64,000 nucleotides of DNA, from NCBI RefSeq assembly GCF_042648445.1, contig NZ_JBHRYB010000013.1, forward strand, positions 540,068-604,067, read 5' to 3'. Position numbers and translations under genes: made by a program. Below, in pieces: positions 1-8,438 of the stretch. The notes below the pieces were generated by a model, which saw only the letters and a list, made by a program, of their open reading frames with translations, searched no databases and was not told the origin of the DNA. This stretch comes from Bacterioplanoides pacificum (GTDB lineage: Bacteria; Pseudomonadota; Gammaproteobacteria; Pseudomonadales; Oceanobacteraceae). Numbering within the stretch: the stretch's first letter is position 1; each line of letters begins with the position of its first letter.

Positions 1-2100
1 ATCACCGGCATTACGAAGCATGCTGCCGATAATCACAGTTTCGCCTGCACGATAGCGAATTTTGTCAGTGCTAACGGATAGCGTCAAAACAGACGGCGCT
101 ACTTTTACCGCTCGTGTTCCAAGGAAAATACTGACCGGGTTGCCATTAACATCAGCGTAGGTGAGCTCTAATTCATGTAGTACAAGGCGTGTCTCGCCGG
201 GAACCGGATTGCGTAACAGGAGTTGATAAGTGAGCTGCTGAACCTGGTCAGAAGGAAACTGATCGAACTGCCACTCTACTTCCGTCTGGTTGTTTTTAGT
301 TTCTATGCGTACCGGCTCAACAGAGAATGATGTGGAAATCAGCTCTATCTGATTATTACTGAAGGTACTGATAACACGGACATCAGTGAGTAAAGGCGTA
401 TTGAAAAAATTCACCGGAATCAGTGTGTAATTCCCGGCACCATCGGCCAGACGAAGGTCGCCAGAGGAAGGCAGAGAAGGATCTGTACGACGAACAACAA
501 AATTTACACCCAGACTTCCCGGAACAAACGCCGATGCTTCCAGTGTAAGATTGACCGCATTCTGTAATTCAATACGAAATAAACCGGTATCCCGATCCAG
601 AACGCCATTACCATTGGAGTCTTCACCATCATCTAACAGGCCATTGCCATTCAGGTCTTCAGAGCGACGGTCAATAATGTTGTTACCGTTACTGTCTTCT
701 CCCGCATCCAGCGTAGCGTTGGCATTACGGTCTTCGCTGTCGGTTGCATACCCGATGATATAGTCCCCCAACAATTCAAGCCGGGCATTCGGCGGGTAGC
801 TATCCCCCCTGGGATTAATAAAATCAAATGACATGCCTCCCGGATATCCATAAGAGTCGTAGCTGCCAAAGCCATATACGTAAATACCAAAACTCTCCAG
901 TGATCTGATGTTGTGGGAGCCTGGCTCAAGTGCGATTTGTGCGCTGCTGAAACCGGTCTGGCCAACCGGCTGAAACAGCGTTTTGTCTACAGGGGTGTTA
1001 TCCAGCATCATGCTGTCGAGTGCACCGGTTGGTGCCATGACATTAACGAAGCTGTTTCTGAAACCAACACTTTGGGTCAGAGTGGCAAAATTGTAGCTGT
1101 TCAGAAACTGTTCTGATGGCGGTATCAACATCATAAAGGGATCTGAAATAACACCATCGAAGCTTTGTCCGGGGGAATACTGGGCAAGCAACACCGGGGC
1201 ATTAGCTGTAATTTCACTGGGGGCTGTCAATATTATTTCATGGTGCTGACCACGTTGCAGTGTGGCAACCGAATCTCCGTTAACCGTAATCTGGGTATTG
1301 TCTTCGGATGCCAGAATACGGAACACCTCGCCTTTTTTGCGTGTCGCAAGCGGGATGGTGACAAAAGACTGACCCCATGTTGCGACTGGTGGCAACATCT
1401 CAACAATATGGTCACAGGCACCGTAACCAACTGGTACATTCACACATTTTACTGCCCCCATTACGGATACCGGCGAGGAAGCATTCACCGTTGTGCCGGT
1501 CAGGTCTCCAGATATCGCCTGCAGTAAGTAACTGTCACCAGCATTTAGGGTGATATTAAAAGGCGTTCCCGCAGTTCTGCCAGTTGTAGCCGTCGTAGGT
1601 GTAATAGTTACTTCGGTACCGTCATAAACACCGGTAACCAGCATTTGTGATGGATAGCCCCTTCCTAATCCCTGATAACTTATGTTCAGATACTCAAGGC
1701 CAAGAACATCAACAGGCAGAGCAAGAAAAGCATCGGTAGAGTACTGGAACTGATTCAGGCCATACACCGTTACTTCCTGATCGGTTACAACCCGTATTCC
1801 CAGCGATTTAATACTGTTGGCGGCCGTATGTTGCGCATTCCGGGGGAGCGTTACCTGAGTAACTTCATTCGCCTGAATGCTGATTGGCTGCACAAAGCTG
1901 AGCCCTGGAATTTCTACGGTTCCGGAAGCATCTGATTCTGATGATATAAACAAACTTAAATTACCGGAGTTGCTGTAGTTCGGAGGGAACGCGAACATAA
2001 ACTCAGTTCCCCGACTATCCATCGCAGCGATAGTCAGAGAGGAATAAGAAAAGGTCGTTATGCACAACAATGCAAAAATGTAGTTCTTAAATCTGATCAT
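1..2100 (-). CDS. Exported IgGFc-binding-like protein with calcium-loop-like repeats (partial, 3' end outside window)
   Basis: An open frame runs from an ATG at 2100 to the window edge, 700 codons without a stop, so the C-terminus is missing. Residues 1-24 look like a Sec signal peptide (MIRFKNYIFALLCITTFSYS). Roughly residues 100-420 resemble the IgGFc-binding N-terminal family, with stretches such as VSVMGAVKCVNVP, CDHIVEMLPPVATWG and LLAQYSPGQSFDGV. Residues about 450-505 hold four acidic loops of the type EDxNGNxxxD, like EF-hand/dockerin or thrombospondin type-3 calcium loops. The rest looks like beta-sandwich repeats. The start codon overlaps the stop of the upstream gene (ATGA), so the two are probably translated together. 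A surface or secreted adhesion-type role is inferred; the true ligand cannot be told from sequence. Confidence 0.72.
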   Translation of the reverse strand, partial: MIRFKNYIFALLCITTFSYSSLTIAAMDSRGTEFMFAFPPNYSNSGNLSLFISSESDASGTVEIPGLSFVQPISIQANEVTQVTLPRNAQHTAANSIKSLGIRVVTDQEVTVYGLNQFQYSTDAFLALPVDVLGLEYLNISYQGLGRGYPSQMLVTGVYDGTEVTITPTTATTGRTAGTPFNITLNAGDSYLLQAISGDLTGTTVNASSPVSVMGAVKCVNVPVGYGACDHIVEMLPPVATWGQSFVTIPLATRKKGEVFRILASEDNTQITVNGDSVATLQRGQHHEIILTAPSEITANAPVLLAQYSPGQSFDGVISDPFMMLIPPSEQFLNSYNFATLTQSVGFRNSFVNVMAPTGALDSMMLDNTPVDKTLFQPVGQTGFSSAQIALEPGSHNIRSLESFGIYVYGFGSYDSYGYPGGMSFDFINPRGDSYPPNARLELLGDYIIGYATDSEDRNANATLDAGEDSNGNNIIDRRSEDLNGNGLLDDGEDSNGNGVLDRDTGLFRIELQNAVNLTLEASAFVPGSLGVNFVVRRTDPSLPSSGDLRLADGAGNYTLIPVNFFNTPLLTDVRVISTFSNNQIELISTSFSVEPVRIETKNNQTEVEWQFDQFPSDQVQQLTYQLLLRNPVPGETRLVLHELELTYADVNGNPVSIFLGTRAVKVAPSVLTLSVSTDKIRYRAGETVIIGSMLRNAGD

Positions 2101-4820
2101 GGCTGCTCCACTCCCTGCAGCAGAATTTCAACATTCAGCAGGCGGTCATCTCCGGGCAGAATCTCAGCCGGTGTCAGTTCCTGACTTATTTCAATACGAG
2201 TTGCGGGTGCAACGGTTATCCACACCGGATTAATAGATAGCGACTGGTTTTCAATCTCAGCCTGTAAAAGGAAGCGACCGCTTTGTGAGAAAAGCAACGG
2301 CTCTGATGGCAGCTGGATTAATCGGGTGGTGTCGCCCGGTTTTAAATCAAGGGATTCGCTACGTTGCAGCAGAGGCTGATCGTTTGGATCCAGCAAAGCG
2401 TAGTTCAGTGCGTAGGTTGCCTCTGTGTTGCCGGTGTAACGGATACGGACTGCAAGCGACAGCGTTTCACTGGCTCCAACTTTGGAAATACGTGGAGATG
2501 CCAGTAAATCTGAAGATTCAATATACTGCTCAGACTCAATACTGATATACCTGAGCTTTTCTGCCAGGATCTGACCGTTCATTGCATCAAATACGGAAAG
2601 CGTAAGTTGATAGTCAGCAGCGGGACTAATACCAGTAAACCACTGTCCACTGACATCCACCGGGACTCCAGGTAAAAGCGTTACAGGTAAAGGAGCTCCG
2701 CTGGCATCCACATCAGTACCGATAAAAATTTGCTGGATGATATCGTTATTGCTATCACGAATATCAAGCCGGAGTTGTACCCGGCGAGCAGCATCTCCGT
2801 TATTCAGAAGGGTGGCTGTCAGATTTACCGGACGATAGGCACCATAAGTTGAATCGTCCGTTGCCAGTGACGGAATTGTAATTCCCCCGGCGCTGAAGGG
2901 CGTCAGAGTAATATCCTGTGTAAAGCGACGATGCTCGTTCAATTTTAGTGTCTGAACCTGACTATGAAATCCATCAGCCTGAGCAAACAGCTCCATTGCC
3001 AGAAAGCCGACGTCATTAATCTGATAGAAGCCCTGAGCGTCTGTAGTTACGACGATAACCTGTGGTTCAGCCTCTTGTGTCTGATCAAGTTGCGTAATCT
3101 GAAGTTGCGAATATGGAATCCCTTGTTGCGAATCAGCGTCTGTAATCTGTCCCTGCAGATCCGTAAATGTCGTAGGGATATCCGCCTGCAGCATCAGTAC
3201 ACCGACATCGATAGCTCCTCCCTGAGCAGCGAGGACTTTGGCTTTAACAGAGGCGTAGCCCTGGGCATTCACCTGAATATGCAGCGCTCCGGTAGGGACA
3301 TTGGTCATTGTGAAACGACCGTCAGCAGTGGAGTGCGTGGTAAAACTGTTCTGATTTATGCTGATAAGAGCGCCTTCGATGGGTTGCATTGTCGATTTAT
3401 CTACAATCAACCCGGTTACCTCTACATGCGGCCCAGGTGGTTCTGTCTCAGTGCTGTGCAAGGCTGGAGAAAATTCCAGTTCTGTTCCTGCCTGTAACGT
3501 GGCATTACCGCTGGCGCTAAAGTAGTTTGTCAGCGAAGCTGTCAGGGTTATTTCACCGGGAGTGCTCACCAGATGGAAATACCCCTCAGCGTCTGTCGAA
3601 GTGGAGCCGCTGGATTCTCCGCTTAGCGTAACCTGTACTCCGGGCAATGGATCAGCTGAACTGGCATCGGTAATTTGACCACGAATAACGCCAGTATCTG
3701 GTCTCGGGGTCAGCACTACAGAACCAAGATCAACACGCTGCCCCTCGTTAAGCTTACCGCTTTGGGTTGCCGGATAATAACCATCCGACTCATAGGTCAG
3801 GGCAAAGTCTCCGGGCTGAATATTTGTCATAGAAAAATGACCATCAGAGCTGCTCAAGACAGAAATATTCCGCCCTGTGAGCGTTACCCGAACGTTAGCC
3901 ATTGGCTGAAGGGTGCTCTGCGAGAGGACGACTCCGGTCAGCGAAGATTGCGCGGGATCGGTTATCCGATCAGTGTCTTTTAGTTGCTGCAACGCTTTAA
4001 CCGCTAAAGCTGTGCTGTAAATGTCTTGTGACCATGAACCATCGGGGAGTTGGCTGGAAAGCAATCTATCGAGGGCAGCCTGGTAGAGGGCTGGGTCAGT
4101 GGTCAGAGGGGTGATTGCCAACAGCCCCAGTGCTGTGTCCCAGCTTTCAGCTGAATTCTGACTATTCAACTGAGTCAGAAGATAGCTCTGGGCTTTACTC
4201 ATCATTGAACCGACATCGAACCGAAACAAGTAGGGCCGAACACTGACCAGCGTTTGTGCTGTCAGGGCCGTAGAACCAAGATTTTCCTCCAGCAGAAAAC
4301 TGCCGTCTGCCTGTTGTTGGCTCTTGAGATATTCAAGTGCGTAGTAAATCTGCTGCTGATTATTCTGTGAATTGTTAACCAAAACCTGCAGAGCAAACAG
4401 GGTGTCGTAAACTGAGCTGTCGAAGCCGTTTTCGTCACCAAAGCCACCATCACTGTTCTGCCGCAGCGCCAGTGTGGCCAGGTCGTCGGCGAACGGCTGG
4501 CTGAGGCGCAGGTTGGCGCTGATGCGCCGGCTCAGCAGTTCGGTTTCAGTGGCGTTCAGACTGGCTAAATAGGTTGCGAGTGTTTGGGTATTGAGATGAT
4601 CCAGCTGACCGGCACTGGCAAACGCCTGCAGAGCCTCAGTACTGGCCTGCCAGTCGGTGGCTGCCATGATATTACTGCGGAAGGATCCGTCCGCCTGCTG
4701 CTGGCTACTGAGCCAGGCCAGTCCGCGGGTTATATCGTCAGACGTTGCGGAAGTGTGTGCGTGAAGCATGGCTGGCAGCAGTGCCACCAGAATATAGAAA
4801 ACTCTGAACCAGACGTTCAT
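2097..4820 (-). CDS. Exported protein with prenyltransferase/squalene-cyclase-like toroid repeats and carboxypeptidase-regulatory-like domains
   Basis: About 907 residues. The ATG at 4820 is chosen because AGGGG lies 8 bases upstream and a good signal peptide follows (MNVWFRVFYILVALLPAMLHA); the frame is open to 4862. Residues about 30-290 carry repeated helix-pair motifs ending in QQADGSF, QNSDGGFG or QLPDGSW, as in alpha/alpha-toroid proteins such as squalene cyclases and the thioester domain of alpha-2-macroglobulin. Four beta-sandwich modules follow (about 295-640), each with a G-x-V/I start and an SSDGHFSMTNI- or TDAEGYF-like strand typical of carboxypeptidase regulatory-like domains. 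The last 260 residues look like CARDB-type beta domains. No cyclase active-site DxDD motif is seen, so a structural or binding role is more likely than terpene chemistry. It is coupled to the downstream gene by an ATGA overlap. Confidence 0.75.
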   Translation of the reverse strand: MNVWFRVFYILVALLPAMLHAHTSATSDDITRGLAWLSSQQQADGSFRSNIMAATDWQASTEALQAFASAGQLDHLNTQTLATYLASLNATETELLSRRISANLRLSQPFADDLATLALRQNSDGGFGDENGFDSSVYDTLFALQVLVNNSQNNQQQIYYALEYLKSQQQADGSFLLEENLGSTALTAQTLVSVRPYLFRFDVGSMMSKAQSYLLTQLNSQNSAESWDTALGLLAITPLTTDPALYQAALDRLLSSQLPDGSWSQDIYSTALAVKALQQLKDTDRITDPAQSSLTGVVLSQSTLQPMANVRVTLTGRNISVLSSSDGHFSMTNIQPGDFALTYESDGYYPATQSGKLNEGQRVDLGSVVLTPRPDTGVIRGQITDASSADPLPGVQVTLSGESSGSTSTDAEGYFHLVSTPGEITLTASLTNYFSASGNATLQAGTELEFSPALHSTETEPPGPHVEVTGLIVDKSTMQPIEGALISINQNSFTTHSTADGRFTMTNVPTGALHIQVNAQGYASVKAKVLAAQGGAIDVGVLMLQADIPTTFTDLQGQITDADSQQGIPYSQLQITQLDQTQEAEPQVIVVTTDAQGFYQINDVGFLAMELFAQADGFHSQVQTLKLNEHRRFTQDITLTPFSAGGITIPSLATDDSTYGAYRPVNLTATLLNNGDAARRVQLRLDIRDSNNDIIQQIFIGTDVDASGAPLPVTLLPGVPVDVSGQWFTGISPAADYQLTLSVFDAMNGQILAEKLRYISIESEQYIESSDLLASPRISKVGASETLSLAVRIRYTGNTEATYALNYALLDPNDQPLLQRSESLDLKPGDTTRLIQLPSEPLLFSQSGRFLLQAEIENQSLSINPVWITVAPATRIEISQELTPAEILPGDDRLLNVEILLQGVEQP

Positions 4821-4973
4821 CGGTTGCCCCTGAGTTGTTGAAGCAGACCTGAAAACAGGCATGCATCGTCCCTGATAAAGCGCGCAACATAATGTTCTAA
4901 AAAGTCGTGGTCAACAGCTTCGATATAAAGCCATGCTACAGCACTAGATATGCACTACCAGCTCAGCTTGTTG

Positions 4974-6308
4974 CTACCCTGAAACCGCTATCGCCGCCAC
5001 CATCGCTGCAGTTAATGTCGCCAGTTCATCATCGGTCATAATAAACGGCGGCATAACATACACCAGAGTGCCGAAGGGCCGTATCCAGATGCCGCGTTCA
5101 ACGCAAGCTGGCTGTAACCGCGTCATGTCCACCGGCTGTTTCATTTCGATCACACCAATAGCGCCCAGTACCCGCACATCGGCAACACTGTCGAGCTGAC
5201 GAGCCGGCGCCAGGCCCTGCAACAACCCCTGTTCAATTCGCTGAACCTGAGTCTGCCAGTTATTTTCCAGTAATAAGTCGATACTCTCACAGGCCACCCG
5301 GCACGCCAGCGGGTTGCCCATAAAGGTCGGGCCGTGCATAAAACAACCGGCTTCACCCTGGCTGATGGTTTCCGCGACCTGAGTACTGGCCAGCGTTGCC
5401 GCCAGCGTCATATATCCTCCGGTAATGGCTTTACCGACGCACAAAATATCCGGCGAAATAGCGGCATGCTCACAGGCAAATAATCTGCCGCTGCGGCCAA
5501 AACCGGTGGCAATTTCATCGGCAATTAATAACACATCAAATTCATCACATAAGGCACGGGCCTGACGTAAATATTGCGGATGATAAAAACGCATGCCCCC
5601 GGCACCCTGTACAATCGGTTCCAGAATCAGCGCTGCAATATCCTGGTGGTGCTGGCTCAGTATCTGGCGTAATGGTTCACTATCCTGATCATTCCAGTCC
5701 TCGTCGAACCCGGTCTGTGGCGCTGCGACAAAAAATTGCTGCGGTAAAATACCGGAAAATAAATGGTGCATTCCCCGGGTGGGGTCACACAGCGACATCG
5801 CCCCCAGCGTATCGCCATGGTAGCCCCGCTCCAGTGCCAGTAAGCGGTTTTTTTGCGGTTTGCCACGGGCGTGCTGATACTGGATCGCCATTTTAATCGC
5901 CACTTCCACCGATACCGAACCGGAATCGGCGATAAACACCTTATCCAGCCCAGCCGGTGTCAGAGCCACCAGCCGCTTAGCCAGCTCCACCGCCGGCGCA
6001 TGAGTCATACCACCAAACATTACATGACTCATGTGCTGCAGTTGTTCCGTCGCCGCGGCATTTAAACGTGGATGATTGTAGCCATGCACCGCACACCACC
6101 AGGACGCCATACCATCAATCAGCTCGCGGCCATCTTCCAACCGCAGATACACTCCACTGGCACTCTGCACCGGCCAGATGTTGCCCGGAGAGGTCATCGA
6201 ACTGTACGGATGCCAGATATGCTGGCGATCAAATTCCAGGTCTGTTTTTGCGCCACTGGCAGTCGCTTGAGAAGCGCCAGGCACGGACGAAGCAGTTGGC
6301 AGGGACAT
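4974..6308 (-). CDS. bioA: Adenosylmethionine-8-amino-7-oxononanoate aminotransferase
   Basis: BioA transfers the amino group of S-adenosylmethionine to KAPA to give DAPA, the third-last step of biotin synthesis; it is a cytoplasmic PLP enzyme. The 444 residues are close to the usual length of about 430. Hallmarks seen are WHPYSSM, MASWWCAVHGYNHP, the aspartate of LLIADEIATGFGRSG, and the Schiff-base lysine in CVGKAITGG (Lys293). The ATG at 6308 is preferred over a GTG at 6326 because GAGGT sits 5-6 bases before it. It is divergent from bioF, and the 154-bp gap between them holds the likely BirA operator. Confidence 0.95.
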   Translation of the reverse strand: MSLPTASSVPGASQATASGAKTDLEFDRQHIWHPYSSMTSPGNIWPVQSASGVYLRLEDGRELIDGMASWWCAVHGYNHPRLNAAATEQLQHMSHVMFGGMTHAPAVELAKRLVALTPAGLDKVFIADSGSVSVEVAIKMAIQYQHARGKPQKNRLLALERGYHGDTLGAMSLCDPTRGMHHLFSGILPQQFFVAAPQTGFDEDWNDQDSEPLRQILSQHHQDIAALILEPIVQGAGGMRFYHPQYLRQARALCDEFDVLLIADEIATGFGRSGRLFACEHAAISPDILCVGKAITGGYMTLAATLASTQVAETISQGEAGCFMHGPTFMGNPLACRVACESIDLLLENNWQTQVQRIEQGLLQGLAPARQLDSVADVRVLGAIGVIEMKQPVDMTRLQPACVERGIWIRPFGTLVYVMPPFIMTDDELATLTAAMVAAIAVSG

Positions 6309-6373
6309 AGATACCTCGCAGAACACCCATCGGATAAAACAAAAGCGCCATCATGAACGCCACCGCACTATCA

Positions 6374-6402
6374 GTAAACCTCAACCTTTAAACCTGGTTG
6401 AC
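6374..6402. promoter_or_regulatory. Candidate BirA (biotin repressor) operator
   Basis: The half-sites GTAAACC (6374-6380) and GGTTGAC (6396-6402) form an imperfect inverted repeat with a 15-base spacer. This fits the known proteobacterial BirA pattern TTGTAAACC-N14-16-GGTTTACAA with a few mismatches. Its position between bioA and bioF is exactly where BirA is expected to act. The right half-site overlaps the -35 box of the bioF promoter. Confidence 0.7.
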
Positions 6403-6425
6403 CAATAATCGACAACTCCTATGAT
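6398..6425 (+). promoter_or_regulatory. Sigma-70-type promoter for bioFHCD
   Basis: TTGACC (6398-6403), a 16-base spacer and TATGAT (6420-6425) match the sigma-70 consensus well. Transcription would start near 6432, about 30 bases before bioF. The -35 box lies inside the candidate BirA operator, so bound BirA would block it. A weaker opposing candidate for bioA is TTGTCG (6415-6410, minus strand) with TTTAAA (6392-6387). Confidence 0.6.
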
Positions 6426-6462
6426 GGGTGTTTTTTAACCGGCAAGCCTCAACCATCGATCT

Positions 6463-7647
6463 ATGAGCTGGAATCACCGCATTCATCAGGCACTGCAGCA
6501 ACGGCAGCAACAGCATCTGCAACGTCAGCGTCAGACACTGAACAGTGCCCAGGGGCCGGTGGTCAGGTTGAATGGTAACGCGCTGATTAACTTCTGCTCC
6601 AACGATTACCTTGGCCTGGCCGGCGCAGGTGGCAAAGCACTGGCAGCCGCGACGCAGCAATGGCAGCTGGGCAGCGGTGCCTCGCATCTGGTATGTGGCC
6701 ATTCCAGCGCTCATGATGAACTGGAACGGGCATTAGCCCGGCATACCGGCTACCCCCGGGCCTTGTTATTTTCCAGCGGTTTTATGGCCAACCTGGGTAC
6801 CATTGCCGCCCTGGCCCAGCGTGGCGATTACATCCTGCAGGATAAACTTAACCATGCCTCGCTGTTGGATGGTGCACAACTGAGCCGTGCCCGGCTGCAA
6901 CGTTACCGCCATCTTGATTACCGACATTTACAGCAGTTGCTTAGCGATCACAGCGCTGGCGAGAGTAAAGGCAAAGGTGGCGAAACGCTGATTGTGTCAG
7001 ACAGCATTTTCAGCATGGATGGCGACCTGGCCGATGTAGCACAACTGAGTTCCCTGGCGCAGCAACACCAGGCGTTATTAATGATCGACGATGCCCATGG
7101 TTTTGGCATTCTGGAAGCGGCAGATCAGACCTCGGGCGGCGGTGCCCGGGCACACTTTGGCTTAACCGCGGAACAACTGCCGGTTTACGTCGGTACACTC
7201 GGCAAAGCCCTGGGTGGATACGGTGCCTTTGTCGCTGGCAGTGACGAACTGATCGATTATTTGATCCAGTTCGCCCGCCCCTATATTTACACCACCGCAC
7301 TGCCCCCCGCGCTGGCCGAAGCCATGCTGGCCAACCTGGAATTACTGCAACAGCCGCAGCGGCGCCAGCAGCTGCAGCAACATATTCAGTATTTCCGCCA
7401 GCAGGCAGCAGCGTTAGCACTGCCACTGATGCCGTCACAGTCGGCCATTCAACCGCTGCTGATCGGTGACGCCCGACGCGCCCTGCACATCAGCGAACAA
7501 CTGAAGCAGCGCGGCCTGTGGGTCAGTGCCATCCGGCCACCCACCGTACCCGACGGCAGTGCCCGGTTGCGCATCACCCTGACCGCCAGTCACAGCCGTG
7601 ACCAGATCGACCGGTTATTGGCGGCCTTAGCCCGGGTACTGGAATGA
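6463..7647 (+). CDS. bioF: 8-amino-7-oxononanoate synthase
   Basis: BioF condenses pimeloyl-ACP with alanine to KAPA in a PLP-dependent decarboxylative step. The 394 residues match the family length. Visible motifs are NFCSNDYLGL, GASHLVCGHSSAHDELE, DSIFSMDGD, MIDDAHGFG and the PLP lysine in GTLGKALGGYG (Lys248). It is the first gene of a tight bioF-bioH-bioC-bioD operon and overlaps bioH by four bases. No clear Shine-Dalgarno sequence precedes the ATG, which may mean low or coupled initiation, but no better in-frame start is visible. Confidence 0.96.
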   Translation: MSWNHRIHQALQQRQQQHLQRQRQTLNSAQGPVVRLNGNALINFCSNDYLGLAGAGGKALAAATQQWQLGSGASHLVCGHSSAHDELERALARHTGYPRALLFSSGFMANLGTIAALAQRGDYILQDKLNHASLLDGAQLSRARLQRYRHLDYRHLQQLLSDHSAGESKGKGGETLIVSDSIFSMDGDLADVAQLSSLAQQHQALLMIDDAHGFGILEAADQTSGGGARAHFGLTAEQLPVYVGTLGKALGGYGAFVAGSDELIDYLIQFARPYIYTTALPPALAEAMLANLELLQQPQRRQQLQQHIQYFRQQAAALALPLMPSQSAIQPLLIGDARRALHISEQLKQRGLWVSAIRPPTVPDGSARLRITLTASHSRDQIDRLLAALARVLE

Positions 7648-8438
7648 ACTGGAGCGAATTACAACCCAACGGCGGTAACAGCAACACCGTCATCTGCTGG
7701 TTTCCCGGCTGGAGCTTCCAGCCACAGGTGTTTGCGCCTCTGTATCAGGCATTACCCGGCAACCACCTCGGCGCCTGTTTCCACGGCCAGGGCACCCTGT
7801 TCGACAACGCCCGGCAACTGGCTGATGAGCTGGTGCAGCAACTGCAACAACGGCTGCCGCAGGTACAACACCTGCTCTTTATCGGCTGGTCATTAGGGGG
7901 CGCTCTGGCAGTACACTGTTTACAGCAGCTGCCGCCACACTGGCAAAAAAACACCGGCCTTATTACCCTGGCAACCGGCCGGCGCTTTCTCCAAACCATG
8001 GACAATACCGCCGCCGCGGCTGACCCCATCCCCGGAATGGCAGCAGACACCTTTGCCGCGTTCAGCAGCGATCTGCAGCAGGCGCCGGAAAAAACCCGGC
8101 AACGATTTGCCGCATTGTGTGCCCGGCACAGCCAGCAGCCAAGGCCATTAATGCGCCAGCTGAGCCAGCAGCAGATTCGCGACCCGGCTATCCTGAATCA
8201 CTCGCTCGGCTGGCTGAACTACCCGGAGCTATCCAGCACTGCACGGGTCCAGCAACACTGCTACGCCAGCCGCGATGACTTTAATCCCGCCGCCCTGTCA
8301 CCGGCGTTTTATGCTGCTGCCGCCAGCCACAGTTTTTTCTTAACCGCAGCAGGCCAGCGACAAATTCTGCAACAGATTCAGCGGATGCTGGACCAACTGC
8401 AGGTACCGCCCGAGCAACAGCGTGGAGAAACGTTATGA
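7644..8438 (+). CDS. bioH: Pimeloyl-ACP methyl ester carboxylesterase, BioH-type alpha/beta hydrolase
   Basis: BioH removes the methyl group from pimeloyl-ACP methyl ester, releasing the substrate of BioF. The 264-residue protein has the nucleophile elbow GWSLGG (Ser83), an acid in YASRDDFNP (Asp211, aligned with the E. coli acid residue) and the histidine in ASHSFFL (His229). The segment after the elbow (FAAFSSDLQ, RQRFAALCARHSQ) follows the E. coli BioH pattern. The usual LLHGWG oxyanion strand reads WFPGWSF, so the normal HG is PG. Sequence is diverged, but position between bioF and bioC, with ATGA overlaps at both ends, makes the role firm. Confidence 0.85.
   Translation: MNWSELQPNGGNSNTVICWFPGWSFQPQVFAPLYQALPGNHLGACFHGQGTLFDNARQLADELVQQLQQRLPQVQHLLFIGWSLGGALAVHCLQQLPPHWQKNTGLITLATGRRFLQTMDNTAAAADPIPGMAADTFAAFSSDLQQAPEKTRQRFAALCARHSQQPRPLMRQLSQQQIRDPAILNHSLGWLNYPELSSTARVQQHCYASRDDFNPAALSPAFYAAAASHSFFLTAAGQRQILQQIQRMLDQLQVPPEQQRGETL

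Noticed and set aside
2097..4820. Terpene/squalene cyclase activity for the toroid protein
   Set aside because: The repeat fold matches, but no DxDD acid motif is seen and the protein is exported with adhesion-type domains.
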